Below are positions 57,657 through 64,000 of a DNA stretch of 64,000 bases, one piece after another. Position 1 is the stretch's first letter. The number at the start of each line of letters is the position of its first letter. This stretch comes from Devosia oryziradicis (GTDB taxonomy: Bacteria; Pseudomonadota; Alphaproteobacteria; Rhizobiales; Devosiaceae): NCBI RefSeq assembly GCF_016698645.1, contig NZ_CP068047.1:2205001-2269000 (forward strand), in the 5' to 3' direction. The position numbers and the translations under genes are program-made. The notes under the pieces were generated by a model. The model did not search any database. It worked only from the letters and a program-made list of their open reading frames with translations, and had not been told where the DNA came from.

Positions 57657-60600
57657 TTACTCCGCCGCCACGATAGCGGGGCCCGGAATGTAGTTCAGGA
57701 TTGGCCCAAGCCAGCGTTCGACCTCGGCCACCGGCATGTTCTTGCGCTCGGCATAGTCGACGACCTGGTCGCGCTCCACCTTGGCCACACCGAAATAATA
57801 CGCTTCCGGATGGCTGAAATAGAGGCCGGAGACGGAAGATCCCGGCCACATGGCGTAGCTCTCGGTCAGGGTCACGCCGGCATTCTTCTCGGCATCCAGC
57901 AAGCGGAACAGCGTGGTCTTCTCGGTGTGGTCGGGTTGCGCCGGGTACCCAGGCGCGGGGCGAATGCCACGATAGGTTTCGGCAATCAGCTCCTCGGCGG
58001 TGAACGTCTCGTCCGCGCCATAGCCCCAGAGTTCCTTGCGCACCTTTTCGTGCATGGCTTCGGCAAAGGCCTCGGCAAAGCGGTCGGCCAAAGCCTTGAC
58101 CAGGATGGAGGAATAGTCGTCATTGGCCCGCTCGAAGCGTTCGGCGATCGCCACTTCCTCGATCCCGGCGGTGACTACGAAGCCACCCACATAATCCGGC
58201 GTACCAGATGGCGCGACGAAATCGGCTAGCGCCATATTGGGCTTGCCGTCGCGCTTGCCCAACTGCTGGCGAAGGGTGAACAGCGTTGCCAGCTCCTCGT
58301 TGCGGCCTTCGTCCTTGTAGAGGCGGATGTCGTCGCCCTCAGCATTGGCCGGCCAGAAGCCGACCACGGCGCGGGGCTTGAACCACTTCTCCTCGATGAT
58401 CTTTTTGAGCATGGTCTGGGCGTCATCGAACAGCTGGCGTGCTGCCTCGCCTTGGCGCTCATCCTCGAGAATTGCCGGATAACGGCCCTTGAGCTCCCAG
58501 GTCTGGAAGAACGGCGTCCAGTCGATGTAGCGCGCCAGCGTCCCGAGATCGAAATCCTCGAATACCTTCGTGCCCAGGAAGCTCGGCTTGGGGGGCGTAT
58601 ATGCGCTCCAGTCCGGCTTGAAGGCGTTGGCACGCGCTTTCTCCAGCGGCACCCTTTGCTTCTCGCTCTCCGCCCGCTCATGCGCCGCCGCGGCCTTGGC
58701 GTATTCGGCGCGGATATCCTCGATGAAGCTGACCTTGGTGTCCTTCGACAGGAGGCTGCCCACGACACCGACGGCGCGGCTCGCGTCATTCACATGCACG
58801 GCCTGTCCGGCACTGTAGCGGGGATGGATCTTGACCGCCGTATGCACGCGGCTTGTCGTTGCCCCGCCGATCAGCAGCGGAATGTCGAACCCTTCACGCT
58901 CCATCTCGGCAGCCACATGCACCATCTCGTCCAGCGACGGGGTGATGAGGCCAGAAAGTCCGATGATGTCGACATCAAGCTCCTTGGCCGTCTGCAGGAT
59001 CTTGGCGGTCGGCACCATGACGCCGAGGTCGATGATCTCGTAGTTGTTGCAGCTGAGCACGACGCCGACGATGTTCTTGCCGATATCGTGCACGTCGCCC
59101 TTGACGGTCGCCATAAGCACCTTGCCAGCGCTCTGGCGTTCGCCCTCCGCTCCGCCATTGGCAAGCTTTTCGGCTTCCATGTAGGGCAGCAGATGCGCCA
59201 CGGCCTGCTTCATCACGCGGGCGGATTTGACCACCTGCGGCAGGAACATCTTGCCCGAGCCGAACAGGTCGCCCACCACGCTCATCCCCGCCATCAGCGG
59301 ACCTTCGATGACATGCAGCGGCCGCGGCAGCTTCTGCCGGGCTTCCTCGGTATCGGCGTCGATGAATTCGGTTATGCCGTTGACCAGGGCATAGGAGATG
59401 CGCTCCTCGACCGTCCCCTCGCGCCAGCTCATATCCTTGGCGGCGGCTTCCTTGCCGGCGGTACCGCGATAGCGTTCGGCCAGCGCCAGCAGGCGATCGG
59501 TAGCGTCCGGGTTACGGTTGAGGATTACGTCCTCGCAGGCATCGCGCAGTTCGGGGTCGATGCTCTCATAGACGGCCAACTGCCCGGCATTGACGATGCC
59601 CATGTCCATGCCGTTCCGGATGGCGTGGTACAGGAACACGGCATGCATGGCCTCGCGCACCGGCTCGTTGCCGCGGAACGAGAAGCTGAGGTTCGAAATA
59701 CCACCCGAAATATGCACATGGGGCAGGGTGTCGGTGATGACCTTGGTCGCCTCGATAAAGGCAACGCCATAGCCATTGTGCTCCTCGATGCCGGTCGCCA
59801 CCGCGAACACGTTGGGATCGAAGACGATATCCTCGGGCGGGAAGCCGACTTCCTCGGTGAGCAGCTTGTAGGCCCGCGTGCAGATCTCGACCTTGCGCTC
59901 CAGCGTATCGGCCTGGCCCTGTTCGTCGAACGCCATCACCACCACGGCCGCGCCATAGGCGCGCACCAGGCGGGCATAATGCAGGAACTGCTCTTCGCCT
60001 TCCTTCATCGAGATGGAATTGACCAGCGCCTTGCCTTGCACGCATTTGAGTCCGGCCTCGATCACGTCCCACTTGGACGAGTCGATCATCAGCGGCACCT
60101 TGGCAATGTCGGGCTCGGCCGCCAGCAGGTTGAGGAAGTCGATCATCACCTGCTTGCTGTCGATCAGGCCCTCGTCCATGTTGATGTCGATGACCTGGGC
60201 GCCATTGGCCACCTGGTCGCGCGCCACGTCAAGCGCAGCCGTGTAGTCGCCCGCCGTGATCAGCTTGCGGAAGCGGGCGGAGCCGGTGACATTGGTGCGC
60301 TCGCCCACATTCACGAACGGAATTTCCGGCGTCAGCGTGAACGGCTCCAGGCCCGACAGGCGCAGCAGTTTCTCGGCTTCCGGCACCACGCGCGGCTTGT
60401 GCTTGCTCACCGCCTGGGCAATGGCGCGGATATGGTCCGGCGTCGAGCCGCAGCAGCCGCCGACGATGTTGACATAGCCCGAGGCGGCAAAGCCCTCGAT
60501 CTGCTCGGCCATGAATTCGGGCGTCTCGTCATACTGGCCGAAGGCATTGGGCAGGCCGGCATTGGGATAGGCGCAGATGAAGGTGTCGGCGACATCGGAC

Positions 60601-61424
60601 AGCTCGGCCAAATGCGCGCGCATGGCATTGGCACCAAGCGCGCAGTTGAGCCCGATGGTCAGGGGATTGGCGTGGCGCACCGAATACCAGAATGCAGTGG
60701 GCGTCTGGCCCGACAGCGTGCGGCCGGAAAGGTCGGTGATCGTGCCCGATATCATGATCGGGACATCTATGCCCCGCGCTTCGAAAATCCGCTGCGCCGC
60801 GAAAATGCCGGCCTTGGTGTTGAGCGTGTCCGTGATGGTTTCGAACAGCAACAGGTCGGCGCCGGCGTCGATCAGCCCGCGCAGGGCCTCGTCATAGGCT
60901 GCCACCAGTTCATCGAAGCTGATTGCGCGGTGTCCGGGGCTGTTGACGTCAGTGGACATTGACGACGTCTTGTTGGTCGGTCCCAGGGCGCCGGCAACGT
61001 AGCGGCGCCTGCCGTCGATTGCCTCGGCCCGTCGGGCAGCCCGGCGGGCGACGAGGACCCCTTGGTAGTTCAGGTCGTAGACCGCTTCTTCGCAGGCATA
61101 GTCGGCCTGCGCCACCGAGGTCGCGGAAAAGGTATTGGTTTCGACGATGTCGGCGCCAGCCAGGTAGTATTCGAGGTGAATGTCCTCGATGCGCTGGGGC
61201 TCGGTCAGGATCAGCAGGTCGTTATTGCCCTTGAGCGGCAATTTCCAGTCCTTGAACCGCTCGCCGCGGAAGTTCTCTTCCTCCAGCTTGAGCCGCTGGA
61301 TCATCGTGCCCATGGCGCCGTCCAGGATCAGGATGCGCTCGCGCGCCGCCTGGGTCAGCGAAGCGCGGACCTCGTTCCAGTCGGGGATATGGGGCGGCTG
61401 CTGGGGAAGGGTCATGCCAGTCAT
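57657..61424 (-). CDS. metH: Cobalamin-dependent methionine synthase, full length
   Basis: Transfers methyl from methyl-THF to homocysteine via B12, 1255 residues with all modules. The homocysteine domain holds the zinc Cys in [11 protein letters not shown] and [10 protein letters not shown]. The pterin domain starts near [15 protein letters not shown]. The B12 domain has the cobalt-binding His (about 779) in [15 protein letters not shown]. The reactivation domain has [15 protein letters not shown]. Start ATG 61424 (MTGMTL); ATG 61415 is an alternative. A 16-bp palindrome lies upstream, and a CobW-like gene is coupled downstream. It regenerates THF used by FolD nearby. Confidence 0.97.
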   Translation of the reverse strand: MTGMTLPQQPPHIPDWNEVRASLTQAARERILILDGAMGTMIQRLKLEEENFRGERFKDWKLPLKGNNDLLILTEPQRIEDIHLEYYLAGADIVETNTFSATSVAQADYACEEAVYDLNYQGVLVARRAARRAEAIDGRRRYVAGALGPTNKTSSMSTDVNSPGHRAISFDELVAAYDEALRGLIDAGADLLLFETITDTLNTKAGIFAAQRIFEARGIDVPIMISGTITDLSGRTLSGQTPTAFWYSVRHANPLTIGLNCALGANAMRAHLAELSDVADTFICAYPNAGLPNAFGQYDETPEFMAEQIEGFAASGYVNIVGGCCGSTPDHIRAIAQAVSKHKPRVVPEAEKLLRLSGLEPFTLTPEIPFVNVGERTNVTGSARFRKLITAGDYTAALDVARDQVANGAQVIDINMDEGLIDSKQVMIDFLNLLAAEPDIAKVPLMIDSSKWDVIEAGLKCVQGKALVNSISMKEGEEQFLHYARLVRAYGAAVVVMAFDEQGQADTLERKVEICTRAYKLLTEEVGFPPEDIVFDPNVFAVATGIEEHNGYGVAFIEATKVITDTLPHVHISGGISNLSFSFRGNEPVREAMHAVFLYHAIRNGMDMGIVNAGQLAVYESIDPELRDACEDVILNRNPDATDRLLALAERYRGTAGKEAAAKDMSWREGTVEERISYALVNGITEFIDADTEEARQKLPRPLHVIEGPLMAGMSVVGDLFGSGKMFLPQVVKSARVMKQAVAHLLPYMEAEKLANGGAEGERQSAGKVLMATVKGDVHDIGKNIVGVVLSCNNYEIIDLGVMVPTAKILQTAKELDVDIIGLSGLITPSLDEMVHVAAEMEREGFDIPLLIGGATTSRVHTAVKIHPRYSAGQAVHVNDASRAVGVVGSLLSKDTKVSFIEDIRAEYAKAAAAHERAESEKQRVPLEKARANAFKPDWSAYTPPKPSFLGTKVFEDFDLGTLARYIDWTPFFQTWELKGRYPAILEDERQGEAARQLFDDAQTMLKKIIEEKWFKPRAVVGFWPANAEGDDIRLYKDEGRNEELATLFTLRQQLGKRDGKPNMALADFVAPSGTPDYVGGFVVTAGIEEVAIAERFERANDDYSSILVKALADRFAEAFAEAMHEKVRKELWGYGADETFTAEELIAETYRGIRPAPGYPAQPDHTEKTTLFRLLDAEKNAGVTLTESYAMWPGSSVSGLYFSHPEAYYFGVAKVERDQVVDYAERKNMPVAEVERWLGPILNYIPGPAIVAAE

Positions 61425-61452
61425 CTCGGTTCAAGTCGTTTCGTCCGATGAC

Positions 61453-61468
61453 ATAAAGATATCTTTAT
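61453..61468 (-). promoter_or_regulatory. 16-bp perfect palindrome upstream of metH
   Basis: ATAAAGATATCTTTAT is a perfect inverted repeat 29-44 bp upstream of the metH ATG, in an AT-rich patch of otherwise GC-rich DNA. It resembles, from memory, operators of ArsR-family regulators of methionine genes in Proteobacteria (SahR/SamR type). No SAM or SAH riboswitch was recognised in the 230-bp gap. Confidence 0.65.
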
Positions 61469-61658
61469 ATCCGCAAGTTCGCAAGCGGGGCCGCGGGTTG
61501 CATTTGTCCCGGATCACACCCGCATTGGCATCAAATGCTACGCCAACCGCTAACACTCTGTTGCCCTTAACCTGGCCGAAACCAGAAAACCGCTAACTGA
61601 CTGCGAGCGCTGCCTGATCGGGCTATGATCCGCGCTCGCGTGTAGTCAGTGTAGAGTA

Positions 61659-62699
61659 TTGCGTACCGTGACGACCCCTTGGCGCCATGCCGTTCGCCTT
61701 GTCGCCCTCGCGACGCTCATCGCGCCCATGATCGCAGCGTGTGGCGGCGGGATTGGCCCCACCGTCAATCGCGCCGCGTTTGGTTCTGAATATGGCTCCG
61801 CGTCCCCGCGCGTCACGACCAATCCCAATCCTCCCAAGGGTGGGGGCCGCTACCAGGTTGGTCGGCCCTATACTGTCAACGGTCGCACCTATACGCCGGC
61901 CGAGCAGCCCGATTACGCCGCCACCGGCGATGCTTCCTGGTATGGCGCCGACTTCCATGGTCGCCGCACCGCCAATGGCGAAATCTTCTCCGCCAATGCC
62001 ATTACCGGGGCGCATCCGACGCTGCCTCTGCCGTCATATGTGCGGGTGACCAACCAGGCCAACGGCCGTTCGGTGATCGTTCGGGTCAACGATCGTGGTC
62101 CCTACATGCCCGGTCGCATCATGGACCTCAGCTACCGCGCCGCCACCATGCTGGGTTATGTCAATAGCGGCCACACCCAGATCAGGGCTGAATATGTAGG
62201 TCCCGCGCCGCTCGAAGGCGACGATACCCGCATGCTGGTGGCTAGCTATTCCGGCCCCGCCGATTTCGGCGGCGGCAACACGCAGTTTGCCCAGGCCGAC
62301 AACACCAACAGCCTTGCGGACATCGCGGGCAACTTCTTCGGCAGCCTGTTCTCCTATGCCGATACCACCCCGCAGGAGCAGGATGCAGCCATTGGCAGCG
62401 CCCATGCCGCGGTCAACGCCATGGCGACGCGCGCTACTGAGCTTGATGCCTGGGTTCAGTCTGTCGATATGGATGCGCGCGATATCGAGCTCGGGCTCGG
62501 CATTTTTGCTGACCAGGACAATGCCATCGCCCTGGCAGAGCGCTTTGCCGTGCTGGGCGCGGTGAAGGAGGAAGCGGTAACGGTCAACGGTCGGCTTGCG
62601 ACGCGCTTGACCTTGACCCATCTCAAGGCCGGCGTATCACGCATAGATGTTCTCGACCTGGCTCGCGAACTTGGGCTCAATGATCTAGAACTGAACTGA
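61659..62699 (+). CDS. rlpA: RlpA-family septal ring lipoprotein
   Basis: Outer-membrane lipoprotein of 346 residues. The lipobox is IAAC with Cys28. The double-psi barrel domain reads ASWYGADFHGRRTANGEIFSANAITGAHPTLPLPSYVRVTN, with the conserved Asp in VRVNDRGPYMPGRIMDLSYRAATMLG; in RlpA these residues serve lytic transglycosylase activity on denuded glycan. The C-terminal region, from about residue 265, may be a divergent SPOR domain (AIALAERFAVLGAVKEEAV). The start is uncertain: TTG 61659 gives the best signal sequence. Confidence 0.88.
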   Translation: MRTVTTPWRHAVRLVALATLIAPMIAACGGGIGPTVNRAAFGSEYGSASPRVTTNPNPPKGGGRYQVGRPYTVNGRTYTPAEQPDYAATGDASWYGADFHGRRTANGEIFSANAITGAHPTLPLPSYVRVTNQANGRSVIVRVNDRGPYMPGRIMDLSYRAATMLGYVNSGHTQIRAEYVGPAPLEGDDTRMLVASYSGPADFGGGNTQFAQADNTNSLADIAGNFFGSLFSYADTTPQEQDAAIGSAHAAVNAMATRATELDAWVQSVDMDARDIELGLGIFADQDNAIALAERFAVLGAVKEEAVTVNGRLATRLTLTHLKAGVSRIDVLDLARELGLNDLELN

Positions 62700-62791
62700 A
62701 CCACCGTCTCCTCTCCGCGCATGCAGCAAGCCATTCTTCTGCGGCACTGGTAGATCCTGGCAGTCGTGGTGAAGTGGTGAATGGGGGCGAC

Positions 62792-63937
62792 GTGAAGAAG
62801 TTTCTGCATAGTCTTGCGATCGCGCTGGCAATGACTGCGCCAGCGCTGGCTCAGGCGGATTTTGACACGCAGGCCAAGTTCGCCATTCTGATGGATCATG
62901 ACTCCGGCACGGTGATCTTCCAGAAGGACGCCGACCTGCCCATGGAGCCGGCCAGCATGGCCAAGCTCATGACGGTTGCCGTGGTGTTCAACGAGATCCG
63001 CAACGGCCGCCTCAGGATGACCGACCAGTTCTTCGTGTCGGAACACGCGTGGCGGACGGGTGGCGCGACCTCGGGCGGCTCGACCATGTTCGCCGACCTC
63101 AATTCCAAGATTCCGGTAGAGGACCTGGTTCGTTCGGTCATCATCCAATCGGGCAACGATGCTGCGATCGTGCTGGCGGAAGGCATAGCAGGCTCGGAGG
63201 GCAGCTTTGCCGCCATGATGAATGAATTGGCGGAAGAGATCGGTCTGACCGATTCTCATTTCACCAACCCGACCGGGCTGCCTGACCCGAACATGTATGT
63301 TACCGCCCGCGATCTCGCCGACCTGGCGCGCTACCTGATCCGCGAATTTCCGGATTACTACCACTATTTCTCCGAGCCGGAGATGGAGTGGAATGGCATC
63401 AAGCAGCCCAACCGCAACTCGCTGGTGGAGCTGGGGATCGGCGTTGACGGACTCAAGACCGGCCATACGGAGGCGGCCGGCTACGGTTCAGTGATTTCGA
63501 CTGCTGAAGGTGGTCGCCGGCTGGTCGCGGTGCTGCATGGCCTGACCTCGATGGCGCAGCGCGCCGAGGAAGGGCGGAAGCTCATCACCTGGGGCGCCCG
63601 GGCCTTCGAGCGCGTGTCGGCCTATCCCGAGGGCGCTATCGTCGCCTATGCCAGTGTCTATGGTGGCACCAGTCCAAGCGTTGGCCTGGTGGGCGAGGGC
63701 GAAGTGGCGCTTTATTTGCCCCGTGGATCGCGCAAGTGCCTCAATGCGCAGGTGAACTATACCGGCCCGCTGATGCCGCCCGTCATGGAAGGCGACAAGA
63801 TCGCGGAGCTGCGGGTGTTCTGCGACGAACAGCTGGTCCAGACCGCGCCGCTCTATGCCGCCGAAACGGTCGAGGAGGGCGATATCGTCCGCAAGGCCAC
63901 TGACGCCCTCAAGCAGCTGGCGCTGGGTTGGATGTAG
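62792..63937 (+). CDS. D-alanyl-D-alanine carboxypeptidase (PBP5/6 family)
   Basis: Peptidoglycan D,D-carboxypeptidase, 381 residues from GTG 62792. MKKFLHSLAIALAMTAPALAQ is a signal peptide, and GGGGG lies a few bases before this GTG; an earlier GTG at 62774 lacks this. The active-site motifs are SMAK (Ser55, Lys58), SGN in IIQSGNDAAIVLAEG and KTG in VDGLKTGHTEAAGYG. The C-terminal region has the PBP5-type domain and ends with a likely amphipathic anchor (RKATDALKQLALGW). It follows rlpA, and both act on cell-wall turnover. DacC/DacF-type naming is possible. Confidence 0.93.
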   Translation: MKKFLHSLAIALAMTAPALAQADFDTQAKFAILMDHDSGTVIFQKDADLPMEPASMAKLMTVAVVFNEIRNGRLRMTDQFFVSEHAWRTGGATSGGSTMFADLNSKIPVEDLVRSVIIQSGNDAAIVLAEGIAGSEGSFAAMMNELAEEIGLTDSHFTNPTGLPDPNMYVTARDLADLARYLIREFPDYYHYFSEPEMEWNGIKQPNRNSLVELGIGVDGLKTGHTEAAGYGSVISTAEGGRRLVAVLHGLTSMAQRAEEGRKLITWGARAFERVSAYPEGAIVAYASVYGGTSPSVGLVGEGEVALYLPRGSRKCLNAQVNYTGPLMPPVMEGDKIAELRVFCDEQLVQTAPLYAAETVEEGDIVRKATDALKQLALGWM

Positions 63938-64000
63938 CACCGGCCGGAGGCAAATTCGCTCCGGGCAGGGCGTTGGGAGCCACAGGACGTCACCCTCGGC
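63938..64000. other. Right edge of the window
   Basis: The last 63 bases after the carboxypeptidase stop show no gene. CCGGCCGGAGG (63942-63952) contains a Shine-Dalgarno-like GGAGG, but no start codon at proper distance is visible; the next gene must start beyond the window. Confidence 0.5.

Noticed and set aside
61425..61658. SAM or SAH riboswitch before metH
   Set aside because: No pattern matching a known riboswitch could be made out; the palindrome at 61453-61468 explains control better.

Overview
This window is GC-rich alphaproteobacterial chromosome. Its gene order and protein sequences fit Hyphomicrobiales, and Devosia or a close relative is my best guess. The evidence is the rpsB-tsf-pyrH-frr-uppS-cdsA-rseP-bamA-lpxD-fabZ-lpxA-lpxB-gltA block, the gltX-comEC ... 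lexA-moeA-moaC-trpC-trpD ... tpiA-secG-pyrG ... eno block, and SOS boxes of the alphaproteobacterial direct-repeat type (GTTC-N7-GTTC). I see no mobile element, phage, CRISPR array, rRNA or tRNA.

Layout. 1-2.6 kb: the end of an unidentified gene, a mycobacterial-type pyrF, a PPOX flavoprotein with an 18-bp palindromic operator, and a DUF1275 membrane protein. 2.6-6.5 kb: a tiny SOS-controlled membrane-protein ORF followed by dnaE, the replicative polymerase. 6.5-11.4 kb (minus strand): an organosulfur or sulfonate uptake and oxidation operon made of an NtaA-type monooxygenase, an FMN reductase, SsuA, SsuC and SsuB-like transporter parts, and a small unknown protein. 11.8-24 kb (plus): translation factors, UMP kinase, isoprenoid and phospholipid enzymes, envelope assembly (RseP, BamA) and lipid A synthesis. 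24-29 kb: gltA, gltX and comEC.

29-36 kb: a sugar-acid cluster (GH42 beta-galactosidase, SMP-30 lactonase, KDPGal aldolase, KDGal kinase, and a divergent IlvD/Edd dehydratase) that reads as a De Ley-Doudoroff galactose route, followed by a cold-shock gene. It appears to be inserted between comEC and lexA. 36-45 kb (minus): lexA with two SOS boxes and a co-transcribed secreted protein, then a tightly overlapping run ppiD-trpE-trpG-trpD-trpC-moaC-moeA. 45-52.4 kb (plus): tpiA, secG, pyrG, small accessory genes and eno. 52.4-57.3 kb: a frameshifted acetyltransferase, an MDR oxidoreductase, AMP nucleosidase, a probable small RNA, folD and DUF1643. 57.3-61.4 kb (minus): full-length B12-dependent metH, followed by a shrunken CobW-like protein without a P-loop. 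61.6-64 kb: an RlpA lipoprotein and a D,D-carboxypeptidase.

The main leads are: (1) the 32-residue SOS-controlled membrane peptide just upstream of dnaE, an analogue in size and control of Caulobacter SidA; (2) the P-loop-less CobW/G3E-like protein coupled to metH; (3) an orphan intrinsic terminator with a C-rich loop hairpin upstream of folD, suggesting an unannotated small RNA; (4) a 15-codon ORF with two Trp codons, overlapping a hairpin between trpE and trpG; and (5) a galactose-oxidation cluster using an IlvD/Edd-family dehydratase. Function calls come from reading motifs and from memory of families. No database search was run.
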